Of a stretch of 64,000 bases of DNA, positions 1-9,286 are shown one piece after another. The stretch is taken from assembly GCF_001625575.1 (NCBI RefSeq), contig NZ_AUXV01000003.1:310001-374000 (forward strand), written 5' to 3'. A model generated the notes under the pieces. It saw only the letters and a program-made list of their open reading frames with translations, was not told where the DNA came from and did not search any database. Source of the stretch: Pseudoalteromonas luteoviolacea S2607. Its GTDB lineage: Bacteria > Pseudomonadota > Gammaproteobacteria > Enterobacterales > Alteromonadaceae. Position numbers and translations under genes: made by a program. Positions within the stretch are counted from its first letter, which is position 1. Each line of letters opens with the position of its first letter.

Positions 1-1771
1 AACTAACTTTCGTTTAAAACGTGGTCAGGAAGATACTGAGGGAACTTTCAAATATACCACGTCAGATTATGGCTTGCAGCGAGTCGATGGCGTGCTTAGT
101 GGTGAGCTAAGTGACGACTTGTACTACATGGTAGGCGGCTACATCAAGCGCTCTTCTGGGATCCGTGACGCAGGTTTTACTTCTGAAAGAGGCCACCAAT
201 TTACAATCAAGCTTACTAAAGAGCTAGAAAACGGCGAAATTAACGTATACACACGTCAAACTGACGACACAGGTGCCTGGTACTTACCAACACCGTTAAA
301 CGAGCAAGGTGTAGATGCAGAGTTCACACAACTAGGTTCATTAAATAGACAAGCGACTATTTATGCTGGCAATGGAAAAGCTGACATCGATTTGGGTGAA
401 GGTCGCGGCTGGAATGGCCACGTATCCGGCGGTAGTATCTCGTTCGAATTGGGTAACGACTGGCACTTTATAGATAGATTTAGCCTAACCCAAGGTGACG
501 CAAATACCTATGGGTTAGTACCGGGTGGTAATGTCGTTAACCTAGCTGACGTAGCAGATAACGGCACAAGCGCAATCGGCGCGGCCACAGGAGCAGTTTA
601 TGATGCAAACACTCGAGTTCAAGATTATGGTCGATGGGTAGTACTAAAAGACATCGAAGCATTTACCAATGACTTGGCATTTAGCAAGGACTTTGGAAAA
701 ATAAGCAGTGCCTTTGGTATGTATACAGCCACAACCTCAGCAAAAGACTGGTGGAGTTTGGGCAATTCAGCTTACCATGTACTTGCGCAAGGTGGCGAAA
801 TGCTCACAGGCATTGCGTGTAACGACTCAACCGAAGGCTGTGGCTTTAATTACGACATAAATAGCTCAGGTGATGCAACAACGGTAGCGTTTTATACAAC
901 GCAAAGTTACAAAGCTACAGACGCACTTACAGTAGACCTGGGACTTCGTAGCGAACGCCATGAAGTAGATTATTCAGTCGACGAAGGTCTAGACGGCAAG
1001 ATCACTAAAACCGTCGACTACAGTGCAAGAAAAACTTCTTGGACCATCGGTGCAGACTACAAGCTAAATGACATTAGTGGTGTTTTTGTACGCTTCAATA
1101 AAGGCTTTAAAATGCCTTACTTCGACGACTTTAGGGATAATTACGATACCTACACAAGTGGCGATCAATTAATCAAAGAAGTATCGCAAAGTGAGATCGG
1201 TTATAAGTACATGGGCGAGAATATGGATTTCTTTGCAACGTTCTTTGCAAATGAAGTCAAAGGCGAGTCTTTTTCTACACGCCCAGATCTACCTGCACAA
1301 CGTTTCACAACGGAAGCCCATGGCATTGAGTTAGACTTTAACTACAACCATGACTCAGGTTTTAGCGTCAACCTAAATGGTACTTTACAAAACAGTGAAA
1401 TTGCGCAGAGCCCTGATAGCACGCTAACTGGTAACAAGTCTCAGCGAATTCCTGATTGGCAGTTGCGGATCACACCAAGTTATGAGTTTGAACTGGGCGA
1501 TATGTTCGCGACAATTTACGGCACAATTTCAGCGGTAGATTCACGTTATAGCGATATTCAAAATACCCCAAGCGCAGTACTAGACGGCTATGAAAAGGTG
1601 GATATTGGTTTAACGCTAGAACCAATGGAACAGGTTCAACTGCAACTCGCGATAGACAACCTAACTGACGAGCAAGGTCTCACTGAAGGCGACCCTCGTA
1701 ACCCAGCAGCTGCAAATGGCCGATATATTTTGCCTCGCAGCATTAAGTTTAGTGTCGCTTATAGCTTCTAA
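1..1771 (+). CDS. TonB-dependent receptor, C-terminal part (5' end outside window)
   Basis: The reading frame is open from base 2, so this is the 3' part of a gene that starts upstream; about 589 residues are visible. The segment is rich in alternating beta-strand residues with aromatic girdles, and it ends in Tyr-Ser-Phe, the terminal aromatic typical of outer-membrane barrels recognised by the Bam complex. Near the C-terminus it has a TonB-receptor-like stretch (IDNLTDEQGL) followed by a final strand. The plug domain and TonB box are not in the window. Family knowledge: such receptors import siderophores, haem, vitamin B12 or glycans with energy from TonB-ExbBD. The substrate cannot be read from the barrel. 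A clear terminator follows at 1825-1862. Confidence 0.9.
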   Translation, partial: TNFRLKRGQEDTEGTFKYTTSDYGLQRVDGVLSGELSDDLYYMVGGYIKRSSGIRDAGFTSERGHQFTIKLTKELENGEINVYTRQTDDTGAWYLPTPLNEQGVDAEFTQLGSLNRQATIYAGNGKADIDLGEGRGWNGHVSGGSISFELGNDWHFIDRFSLTQGDANTYGLVPGGNVVNLADVADNGTSAIGAATGAVYDANTRVQDYGRWVVLKDIEAFTNDLAFSKDFGKISSAFGMYTATTSAKDWWSLGNSAYHVLAQGGEMLTGIACNDSTEGCGFNYDINSSGDATTVAFYTTQSYKATDALTVDLGLRSERHEVDYSVDEGLDGKITKTVDYSARKTSWTIGADYKLNDISGVFVRFNKGFKMPYFDDFRDNYDTYTSGDQLIKEVSQSEIGYKYMGENMDFFATFFANEVKGESFSTRPDLPAQRFTTEAHGIELDFNYNHDSGFSVNLNGTLQNSEIAQSPDSTLTGNKSQRIPDWQLRITPSYEFELGDMFATIYGTISAVDSRYSDIQNTPSAVLDGYEKVDIGLTLEPMEQVQLQLAIDNLTDEQGLTEGDPRNPAAANGRYILPRSIKFSVAYSF

Positions 1772-1824
1772 CTGCTCCAATTTTACACGGAGTACATACT
1801 TCGTGTAACCCGAAAACTAACACC

Positions 1825-1862
1825 AAAGCCCAGCAGGATCACCTTTAAAACTGGGCTTTTTT
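1825..1862 (+). terminator. Rho-independent terminator after the TonB receptor
   Basis: A 9-bp stem (AAAGCCCAG / CTGGGCTTT) is followed by a T-run. It lies about 55 bp past the receptor stop codon. Confidence 0.85.
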
Positions 1863-1977
1863 CCCCCTTCCTTCTACACTTTAATTTAACTATCTCTGCA
1901 GGTAATAACCGTACTTCGGCATCTAACTCATAACACAATATATGCTCAACAAATGTCGAAAGCTTGGGAGTTTTATT

Positions 1978-2169
1978 ATGAATATTGAAGAAATCCGAAA
2001 AGGCGAGTGGCTAGAATATCACGAACACCCTGTTGAAGTTTTGTCTGTAGACAGGCAGCACAGCATGGTCACTGTTTGGGATGAAAGAAATCAGAGTAAA
2101 GTTGACTTACACGTTGATGAATTAAAAGCAGATCCACAATGCCATTGTGACTCATATTTATACTACTAG
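1978..2169 (+). CDS. Small acidic hypothetical protein (63 aa)
   Basis: I do not recognise a family. An in-frame ATG lies 36 bp upstream at 1942, but the ATG at 1978 has GGGAG eight bases before it, so I start there. The product begins MNIEEIRKGEWLEYHEHPVE and looks like a single small beta-rich domain with no signal peptide or membrane segment. The C-terminal tail has a Cys-His-Cys triplet (residues about 55-57) and ends in Tyr-Leu-Tyr-Tyr. It stands alone between a terminator upstream and a convergent hairpin downstream. Confidence 0.6.
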   Translation: MNIEEIRKGEWLEYHEHPVEVLSVDRQHSMVTVWDERNQSKVDLHVDELKADPQCHCDSYLYY

Positions 2170-2187
2170 CTTCGCCATTGCAGTGAA

Positions 2188-2216
2188 AACCCAAAGTGCC
2201 TGCTGCACTCTGGGTT
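2188..2216. terminator. Hairpin terminator between convergent genes
   Basis: AACCCAAAGTGC pairs with GCACTCTGGGTT (11 of 12 positions) around a 5-nt loop. Read on the minus strand the stem is followed by TTTT, so it can end the phospholipase transcript, and it also lies just past the small plus-strand gene. Confidence 0.7.
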
Positions 2217-2224
2217 AACATCGT

Positions 2225-3919
2225 TTAGAGTGACTTTAACTGCCACTGCGCGTTGGTGTTACCTGCTTTTCCAGCTCGTGTCAGATGTATTTGACGTGTT
2301 GACGGATTTGCCCAAACATACTGTTCCCAATATGTGTTTTTCAAGTTTACTGCGCGCCCCTGTTGCTGCAAGTAAAAAGCGGCTTGATTTGGTGAGGTCC
2401 AAAGTTTTGCATCACCACTTGAGGTACTTTTATAACTCAAAAATAACTCCGCATTATCCCTTGTACGGAAGTAAGCTGTATTTTCCCCAGCCTCTACTTT
2501 GATAAAAGCCAATGGTGATCGGTCACTAATAACTAGCGCCTGGTTTTTTACTGTGTTTCCATTATCGCTGATTGCTTGACCGTTTAACATGCTCGTAATG
2601 TGTACAGCTTCGCCTGTATCTGCTTTGAGTTGGCTTGGTTGCCAATCTGCAGGAGGAGTTTTCCATGTGAGAGACTTCCATTTCCAGTTATAAGGCATAT
2701 TGATCAGTGGATCGTTGACATCAGAATAGCCTTCCTCTGCTTCTATATTGTACAAACAGTGCCTACGCTCTTCTTCTAGTTGCGCGACGCGTGCTAACTG
2801 ATCAGTTGTACCTACATTCAACTCCTCCATGCATTGGATAAGTGTTTTACCCTTGCCCGATTCACCCGGTGCAAGTACGTAGGTATGATCTCGCTTAGCT
2901 TCGTCTGCATACCAAGCCAACATAGCTTGCTCGTCAAATGATAGCCAGTTGTTTACTAATTGCTGTGCTTCAGTCTGCGCTTTTACACGGCGCTCTTCTT
3001 CAGGAAGCGCCATTGTACGAATAAATGCAGCCCAAAGATCTTTACTTGCCTCCAGTGAGACAAGTGCAACTGGCTTAATATTACTCGGTTTGTAAGCTTG
3101 CCATCCAGTTTCACCTCGAGATTCTGGTTTCCAAATCACGTCTCCACTTTGATAATTCAAAGCTTCTTTGGTGTCATGGGTATGCTGTTCAGCACCTTCT
3201 GAACAAAGATATGCTTTCACCTGCCATATCTTTTCATAATTATCTGCAGGTAACCTTACGGTATGTTCTGGGCTAAACGAGTCTTGGAATAAATGAACGG
3301 CACGGCCAAACAAGAAGTAATTTTGGTCTACTTCAACCGCTTGTGCATAACCCCCGCCATCCCAAACTTTAATTTTTTTAGCCTCGGCTGTGGCTGCGTT
3401 AACAAAGTGATTGATAAACCTAGCTTGCGCTCTTTTCGCAGCATTTACACCACCTATACCGCCAATATCGTCATATCTGCGCATAAAGTGATCTTGTTGT
3501 AGATCTGCCGGCTCTTGTGCAACTGCATTGAAGCAGTTGGGTCCCGTCGGGTCCGTGCTCGCATTAGTTACATTAAACCCAGCAATGTCTACCCATCTTT
3601 CACCGACTATTGCAGCATAAATCGCGTCATACTCAGACCAATATGTCCCATCATCATTTGTGTTAGACAAGATTTTGGTCACTTCAGCTTGCGCCACATT
3701 TAATTCAACAGCTTTGGCTAGGCCACTGCTCCAACCTAGTCTGGGATCACTACTATCCGATACCTTAGTATCTTGTCCCATTACTTCAAGCGCTGATGTA
3801 CGCGTCAACCACTCATGGCCTATTGGCATAATCCCGGCACCGCCTAATTGTGTAAACGCGGTAGCCGAAGAACTGATGGTCATTGTCGCTAAAATGCTGC
3901 ATAGATATTTGATTTTCAT
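2225..3919 (-). CDS. Secreted zinc-dependent phospholipase C-like protein
   Basis: 564 residues with a Sec signal peptide (about 1-21, ending in Ala-Thr-Ala). The metal-ligand pattern of the zinc-dependent phospholipase C fold is visible: His35, Asp143-His144, His171, and His209/Asp213/His219 in HLFQDSFSPEH. The 4- and 6-residue spacings of that last group match those known for H126/D130/H136 of the Clostridium alpha-toxin family. A His-Thr-His at about 246-248 may supply further ligands. The C-terminal ~130 residues form a separate beta-rich domain, possibly a beta-trefoil that binds membrane or carbohydrate. Expected role: extracellular phospholipid hydrolysis. Substrate and haemolytic activity are not shown. 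The start ATG is preceded by AAAAGGAG. Confidence 0.75.
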   Translation of the reverse strand: MKIKYLCSILATMTISSSATAFTQLGGAGIMPIGHEWLTRTSALEVMGQDTKVSDSSDPRLGWSSGLAKAVELNVAQAEVTKILSNTNDDGTYWSEYDAIYAAIVGERWVDIAGFNVTNASTDPTGPNCFNAVAQEPADLQQDHFMRRYDDIGGIGGVNAAKRAQARFINHFVNAATAEAKKIKVWDGGGYAQAVEVDQNYFLFGRAVHLFQDSFSPEHTVRLPADNYEKIWQVKAYLCSEGAEQHTHDTKEALNYQSGDVIWKPESRGETGWQAYKPSNIKPVALVSLEASKDLWAAFIRTMALPEEERRVKAQTEAQQLVNNWLSFDEQAMLAWYADEAKRDHTYVLAPGESGKGKTLIQCMEELNVGTTDQLARVAQLEEERRHCLYNIEAEEGYSDVNDPLINMPYNWKWKSLTWKTPPADWQPSQLKADTGEAVHITSMLNGQAISDNGNTVKNQALVISDRSPLAFIKVEAGENTAYFRTRDNAELFLSYKSTSSGDAKLWTSPNQAAFYLQQQGRAVNLKNTYWEQYVWANPSTRQIHLTRAGKAGNTNAQWQLKSL

Positions 3920-4064
3920 AATTACTCCTTTTAAAACGGAGCAATTCTTACATAAAAATTAATAAAGATCACATTTTAATGAATTATTTATTGCATATAT
4001 GTTATAAAATAACATTTATAATTCATCCATAAGCCAAATTAAGATCAAAAAGATACTGAAATCT

Positions 4065-4757
4065 TTAATTTAAACATAAATCAACTGCCCGCTGCGCATG
4101 TACCGTCGTGGTATCGAAAAGCGGTAAAGTTGTATCTCCATCATTAACAAGTAACGCAATTTCCGTGCACCCTAAAATCACAGCCTGTGCACCTTGCGCA
4201 GCAAGTCGGTCAATAATTTCAATATAAGCTCGTTTCGAGTTAGCTCGTATTTTGCCAACACATAACTCATTATAAATAACGTCATGAACGGTATTTTGAT
4301 CTGACATATCAGGGACCAGCACATCTATACCGTACAAGTCTTTTAACCGGTTTTTATAAAATGGCTGTTCCATGGTGAATTTAGTGCCAAGTAAGCCGAC
4401 TTTATCCACTCCATTTTTTTGTAACTGCGCTCCCACTGCGTCAGCAATGTGTATTAGTGGCACTTTTACTTGAGAGGCGATTTCATCGAAAACTAAGTGC
4501 ATGGTATTAGTTCCAATAAGGATAAAATCAGCACCCGCACGCTCTAAGTCTTGAGCCTCTTTTCCAAGCATTTGTGCCATTTTCTGCCACTCGCCTTGCG
4601 CTTGTAGTTCGGCGATGGGCGCAAAATCGACACTTTTCAAAGCAAGTTTGGCTGAATGCAGGCCGCCTAACCGCTGTTTAACTCCTTCATTTATGTAGCG
4701 ATAGTAATTTGCAGTTGACTCCCAACTCATGCCACCAATTAGACCAATTGTTTTCAT
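4065..4757 (-). CDS. Asp/Glu racemase superfamily, broad-specificity amino-acid racemase (YgeA/RacX type)
   Basis: 230 residues, the usual size for the family. It opens with the strand-glycine motif IGLIGGMSWEST. The two catalytic-site regions are GTNTMH (82-87), where the YgeA branch has Thr rather than Cys, and ILGCTEI (194-200), with the catalytic Cys197. Family knowledge: these PLP-independent enzymes interconvert L- and D-amino acids, and homologues supply D-amino acids that affect the cell wall and biofilms. It stands alone with its own AGGAG ribosome site. Substrate specificity cannot be assigned from sequence. Confidence 0.85.
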   Translation of the reverse strand: MKTIGLIGGMSWESTANYYRYINEGVKQRLGGLHSAKLALKSVDFAPIAELQAQGEWQKMAQMLGKEAQDLERAGADFILIGTNTMHLVFDEIASQVKVPLIHIADAVGAQLQKNGVDKVGLLGTKFTMEQPFYKNRLKDLYGIDVLVPDMSDQNTVHDVIYNELCVGKIRANSKRAYIEIIDRLAAQGAQAVILGCTEIALLVNDGDTTLPLFDTTTVHAQRAVDLCLN

Positions 4758-5005
4758 ATCTAGCTCCTTTGTTATTCGTTTTAATAATAGTTAGCTTGGG
4801 GTGCATTCCAATATTGCTCATACAGACCTTATGAAAATCCTACCGAAAATGGAACAGCAAAAATCACGAAAAGTATCACCCTTGCTTTTAGGTCAGAGTA
4901 ACCTGTTTGGTATTGGGATTGGGATTATTATAAGCATAAACTTAACAGCCCATATGGAATGAAATCACCCCATACAGGCCCAATGAAATACACTATCGCA
5001 ATGAT

Positions 5006-5596
5006 TTAAAAAGAATATCTATACATCAATGCAGACTGGTCGAAATCTCTTCCTTTGAAATACTCCAAACTAACACTTGAAGCGCCAAAATGCACTTTAA
5101 GCCCGCCTCCATAGCGAGCTCCACTGCGCTTTGACACATCTGTTGCGTCATAATTTTCATAGCCTAACTGTGCAAAAGCCGAAAAGTATTTGTTGAAACT
5201 ATGTTCGTACTCCGTATAAAACCTCGCTAGATCAAAATCTGTGGTGCGATTATCTTGCTTAATATCCAGCTTGCCCATATTGGCTGCAATAGAAAATCGC
5301 CCATTTTGTGCTTCATGTATGATGTAACCGATTTCGAAAATATTCTCATCAAATTCGACTTCTGTTTCCCTAAGAAAGATACTCAATGTATCTTTCTGTC
5401 TTTTATAGTTAAAACCAACAAAAATACCATTATCGAACTCGTAACCAGCCCCAGCTTTATAACCTGTCGCATCATATTCCGTATCGTCTAGCTCAGTTTG
5501 AGAGTAACCAACCTCCAAATATGTTTTATTTAAATTGGCCGCCTCTGCATTGAGGCCAAACACAGCTAGCATACCGAGTACTAATTTTTTCTTCAT
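5006..5596 (-). CDS. Outer-membrane beta-barrel protein (Ail/OmpX-like size)
   Basis: I start at the ATG at 5596 because it has GGAGAAAG just upstream and opens directly into a signal peptide (MKKKLVLGMLAVFGLNAEA). An upstream in-frame start at 5674 would bury that signal. The mature protein of about 177 residues consists of alternating amphipathic strands with repeated Tyr/Phe and ends in Tyr-Arg-Tyr-Ser-Phe, a Bam recognition terminus. Length and pattern suit an 8-stranded barrel. Its ligand is unknown. Confidence 0.75.
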   Translation of the reverse strand: MKKKLVLGMLAVFGLNAEAANLNKTYLEVGYSQTELDDTEYDATGYKAGAGYEFDNGIFVGFNYKRQKDTLSIFLRETEVEFDENIFEIGYIIHEAQNGRFSIAANMGKLDIKQDNRTTDFDLARFYTEYEHSFNKYFSAFAQLGYENYDATDVSKRSGARYGGGLKVHFGASSVSLEYFKGRDFDQSALMYRYSF

Positions 5597-6385
5597 AACT
5601 TTCTCCAAATAGTTTATGAAGAAAATCTTAGCGGTTTTCAGTTTTTTAGTCCGTAATAAAGCATTACTGAACACATTAAAATTTGGCCAAAATCATTTAA
5701 CTATCAGACAACCCATTTACATTTATTTACGTAAGAAGCACCTCAAGAACGCAAAAAATAACGCCCAACATCGCTTTATAAGCAATAAATACAACAACTT
5801 AAAAAAAACCCAATGACACTCATGAGTTTAGCCATTTTTTGTCTTCGTATTTTTTCAAGCCTGATATTTGCAATCCAAATTATTTAAAAGCCACACAAAA
5901 ATAACTCATTTATAACTCTATTACTTTGCAAACCCCATTTAAAACTATTTTATACGCAACCATTAAATAGATTTTGACAACCGTATTAAACACATTATTT
6001 ACTAATTTAAAGCGCAATCATGCCGGCTTGCTTTATATAGAGTAACGACTACAAACCTATTCGAAAGAGACACTTGCTCCTTACAGAGCACACTGGCTTT
6101 ATAACAATCTACTTCATTTCTTAGCCAATATGGCGTGTAACAGAGTGTAATAGAAGTTAACAAAAACCCACCTACCTTTAGTCGTCAAAGTGAGTAAGTT
6201 ACATGAATGGTGATGGACTATCGTCTCTTCTTCTTAGTTACTTACTCCTTTTTGAAGGATCCTCATTTATTTAAGTGATTTTTATTATGTTGTCATTTGG
6301 GGGTTAATGATTACCAATTATTAACCAATAGATTTTAATGAAGATATTTATTGGATTGATATTAAATTAAAATTAAGGAACCGCG
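5597..6385. other. AT-rich intergenic region without a convincing gene
   Basis: About 790 bp carry the divergent promoters of the barrel protein and the tandem paralogues. An imperfect long-range stem is possible between GAGTAAG near 6192 and CTTACTC near 6241, and could be part of a long leader of the downstream gene. Short ORFs here lack ribosome sites. Confidence 0.5.
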
Positions 6386-7567
6386 ATGTCTACTAATTAC
6401 AAAATATACTTAGTTAATCAAAGTGCTTCAGGAAAAAACATGTGGTGTTTTTTGAGTGAGCCGGAAGGGTTAACCGGAAAGGAAGTGTACGCCAATTCAA
6501 CCACCAGCTTATATGTAGAGCCTAACTACGCTGGGCTAAATTACTTCACAGTGCCTGTTCAATACTCGCTGCAAGCTGGTGCCTCTAACAAAGCTGTCGG
6601 ACTTGATATTAAAATTGATTCAAATATTAGTATCGATGCTGATTTAAAACAATCGTATGATGCAGATTATGCAACCGCTCCACCTAAGAAAGGCCCGAAT
6701 CTTTCACGCGATCAGTCTGGGTCAAGCCCTGATGGAACTCTCAGGTTTGTTACAAACAGCTTTGATAAAGTAAAAAATCAAAATCAAAATTGGTTTGAGA
6801 GCGCAACGTTTGGAATCGAAACAGCTGACGGATTTATCGGCTCCACTTGGGCACCCGATCCAGATGAACAAACAACCATCACACCTAAATTCAAATTCTA
6901 TGTATCAACGGGAAGCTTTAAGTCAGGCACGCTAGCTGATTTCAATACAATTTCCAATAGCTCCGCGGTGATAAATTTAAGTGATTTTGAACGTCTTGAA
7001 GTGACTGTGACACTCACAAGCCAAGGCACATTTATTGTCACACCAGGAAAACCAGCACAACTGTCAACTGCTATCAAAGGCGCTGAGTTAATGGACAGCT
7101 ATTCAAAGCTGATAAATTCGCATAACCAGCTGGTCAATGCACATTCAGAACTTATATATTCTCACCACAGAGCTTTATCTTATTTGATGGAAAATGATCA
7201 GATAAGTGAAAGCCCAGCGCACGAGAGCGGGGTGAAAGATGTCGTTGTTAAATCCAAAGGAATCACCTTCAACAAACCTCAAGGTGACAAGTTAGATAAA
7301 AGCAACGAATTAATTACTGGAACAATCACAGTAGGCGCCATTGTTGCAGTAGGCTTTCTTTACATGATTGCATCTGGCATTAATCTAAGAATCACTAATC
7401 GAGGAACTGGCGGTACTAAGTTTGATTTCTCTTACAATGGTGACAAGGGCAGAGATGCAATTGAGTCTGCTTTTAAAGCAGGAAAAGATATTAAGTTTTC
7501 TCAACACCGAGAACAACTTAATACGTTAGATCCAGTTGAAAAGGTATTTAAATCTTTAGAGGTTTAA
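6386..7567 (+). CDS. Unnamed family protein, long paralogue with C-terminal membrane anchor
   Basis: 393 residues; I do not recognise a named family. It has no signal peptide. Residues 1-230 form a beta-rich domain opening MSTNYKIYLVNQSASGKN with a conserved block ATAPPKKGPNL. Residues about 245-275 are a short helical segment rich in His, Ser and Asn. Residues about 312-335 are a probable transmembrane helix (TVGAIVAVGFLYMIASG) followed by about 58 charged residues. AAGGAA precedes the ATG. A shorter paralogue lies 100 bp downstream and matches it along the N-terminal ~275 residues, with most positions identical. The tail-anchored layout suggests a membrane-associated role. Function unknown. 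Confidence 0.75.
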   Translation: MSTNYKIYLVNQSASGKNMWCFLSEPEGLTGKEVYANSTTSLYVEPNYAGLNYFTVPVQYSLQAGASNKAVGLDIKIDSNISIDADLKQSYDADYATAPPKKGPNLSRDQSGSSPDGTLRFVTNSFDKVKNQNQNWFESATFGIETADGFIGSTWAPDPDEQTTITPKFKFYVSTGSFKSGTLADFNTISNSSAVINLSDFERLEVTVTLTSQGTFIVTPGKPAQLSTAIKGAELMDSYSKLINSHNQLVNAHSELIYSHHRALSYLMENDQISESPAHESGVKDVVVKSKGITFNKPQGDKLDKSNELITGTITVGAIVAVGFLYMIASGINLRITNRGTGGTKFDFSYNGDKGRDAIESAFKAGKDIKFSQHREQLNTLDPVEKVFKSLEV

Positions 7568-7582
7568 TGCTTTATATAGAGC

Positions 7583-7610
7583 TCTCCACTTAAAGATTTT
7601 TGAGTGGAGA
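7583..7610 (+). terminator. Hairpin between the tandem paralogues
   Basis: A perfect 8-bp stem TCTCCACT / AGTGGAGA with a 12-nt loop. No T-run follows, so it may reduce read-through or protect an RNA end rather than terminate fully. Confidence 0.45.
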
Positions 7611-7667
7611 ACTTCTCAGAAAATAACACCGATTGAGTTACAAGCTTTGTAAAATCAGGGATTTGAT

Positions 7668-8501
7668 ATGTCTATTGACTACAAAATATACTTAGTAAAC
7701 GAAAGTGCCTCTGGTAAAAACCTGTGGTGCTTTTTAAGTGAACCTGAAGGCTTAAATAAGAAAAGTGTATATGCCAATTCGAGTACGGGCATATTTGTCG
7801 AGCCTAACTATTTGGGGTTAAATTACTTTGTAATTCCCTATAAATATGCGTTGCAAGCTGGTGCTTCTAATAACGCCGTGCAGGCCAATACAAAAATTGA
7901 ATCAAGTATTGAGTCAACTATAAGTATCGACGTGGAATTAGGCAAAGTATACGACACTCAATACGCAACCGCCCCTCCAAAAAAAGGGCCGAACTTGACA
8001 GTAAATCAATCAGACTCCAGTCCAACAGGCACGCTGCAGATACAGACCAATAGTTTTGATAAAGTAGAAAATGAGGAACAAAGGTGGTTTGAAAACGCCA
8101 CTTTTGGTATTGAGATGTCCAATGGCTTTATAGGCTCGACTTGGGCCCCTGCCCCAAACGAAGCAACAACTATCACCCCCCAATTCAAATTCTATATAAC
8201 AACGGGAAGTTTCGAACCTGGTACGTTGACGGACTTTAGCATTATTTCCAAAAATGCAGCAGTGGTCAATTTAAGTGACTTTAACAGCCTTGAAGTAACC
8301 GTTACGCTAACAAGCGAAGGAACGTTTCTTGTCACACCAGGACAGCCAGAACAAAGCTCAACGTCGATAAACAAACTCGGAGTAATTGAGCACTATTCAA
8401 AGCTCGTAAATACACATAATCAACTCGTTGAAAAACATGCTGAAACTATATATTCACATCATCAGGCTTTGTCAAAGTTGTTTAGCGCCCGCATGTTTTA
8501 G
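7668..8501 (+). CDS. Unnamed family protein, short paralogue without membrane anchor
   Basis: 277 residues, closely similar to the preceding gene from the first residue (MSIDYKIYLVNESASGKN) to the helical His-rich segment YSHHQALSKL, then it stops. The transmembrane helix and charged tail of the long paralogue are absent. A 4-residue insertion lies near residue 80. No signal peptide is seen. The pair looks like a tandem duplication in which one copy lost, or never gained, the anchor, so a soluble and an anchored form may interact. A terminator follows at 8741. Function unknown. Confidence 0.75.
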   Translation: MSIDYKIYLVNESASGKNLWCFLSEPEGLNKKSVYANSSTGIFVEPNYLGLNYFVIPYKYALQAGASNNAVQANTKIESSIESTISIDVELGKVYDTQYATAPPKKGPNLTVNQSDSSPTGTLQIQTNSFDKVENEEQRWFENATFGIEMSNGFIGSTWAPAPNEATTITPQFKFYITTGSFEPGTLTDFSIISKNAAVVNLSDFNSLEVTVTLTSEGTFLVTPGQPEQSSTSINKLGVIEHYSKLVNTHNQLVEKHAETIYSHHQALSKLFSARMF

Positions 8502-8826
8502 TTATCCGTGGTTTCAATGACATCCACCTAATCCCAAATCCAGTGTAGAAGTGTAGTTTTGCTTCCTAATTTACAAAACTTTTTTGAAATTTTTGCCTAT
8601 GAAAAGTTTTCCAAAAACGGGGCTAAAACTACACTAATGCACTCTAAACTACACTGGCATTATTAGCCATTGCAAAACACGGTCAGATTGCTAGTAATGC
8701 TGAAGTAGGTTTGAAACTATGATGATGAATCGACAATATCAAAACTCTCAACCATTCAGGTTATTTAACTTTGGCTGAGAGTTTTTGACTTATCAATTAC
8801 CAGTGACAGTTCTAGTTGATTTGATT
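8502..8826. repeat. Intergenic region with inverted ACTACACT repeats
   Basis: A short motif occurs four times: AGTGTAG at 8542, AGTGTAGTTTT at 8550-8560, then inverted as AAAACTACACT at 8625-8635 and AAACTACACT at 8646-8655. The inner pair is a perfect 11-bp inverted repeat around about 64 bp. No ORF is present. The rest holds the terminator at 8741-8786. Confidence 0.6.
8741..8786. terminator. Bidirectional terminator between convergent genes
   Basis: ACTCTCAACCA pairs with TGGCTGAGAGT (one G-T pair), flanked by AAAA on the left and TTTTT on the right. It can end both the paralogue operon and the rhs operon. Confidence 0.8.
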
Positions 8827-9285
8827 TTAAGGTGCCTTTAAGTTCTGTTTAAGAACACTTGAATCCAATTTAATACTAAAAACCTTACTAGGTATTGGGC
8901 TGCTTTTATTTCCGTAACCAAACTCCAATTGTATATTACCTATTTTTTCTTTATTAACCCTTAAAGTAGAGAAGAGTAGATTCTCATCTATTAAAAAGGG
9001 GATTGAAGGTGTACTTATGAGTAATTGGTTTTTGTGCCACAAAGCGACATTCATAAATTTAGCCTCTAAAACCGCACCGCTCCCCTCGATAGTAATATTT
9101 TTTGCATATTGCAGACTGAATACGTACTCATCACCATCAGCTAAGGTTTCTATGATTTTTAACTTTAGTTCGTCTGAAATTAATGGGGTAATTTTTTGAT
9201 GAACATCCGTATCTGCCATAGAATATTGACAAGTAAGTATTGAAGCAATTAACACTAGTAACTTTTTCAACAGGCTGTTTATCAT
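8827..9285 (-). CDS. Small exported protein coupled to the Rhs gene, candidate immunity protein
   Basis: 152 residues with a Sec signal peptide (about 1-24, ending SMA before Asp-Thr-Asp). No family is recognised. The mature part is predicted as a compact alpha/beta or beta-rich domain. Its ATG is one base after the rhs stop codon, and its ribosome site AAGGAG lies within the last rhs codons, so translation is coupled. Known pattern: polymorphic toxins are commonly followed directly by their immunity gene. Inference: it neutralises the Rhs C-terminal domain in the periplasm. It could instead be an accessory or folding partner. Confidence 0.6.
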   Translation of the reverse strand: MINSLLKKLLVLIASILTCQYSMADTDVHQKITPLISDELKLKIIETLADGDEYVFSLQYAKNITIEGSGAVLEAKFMNVALWHKNQLLISTPSIPFLIDENLLFSTLRVNKEKIGNIQLEFGYGNKSSPIPSKVFSIKLDSSVLKQNLKAP

Positions 9286-9286
9286 A

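Noticed and set aside
6203..6272. Short ORF starting ATGAATGGTGAT
   Set aside because: No ribosome site and no conserved features; it lies in a likely leader region.
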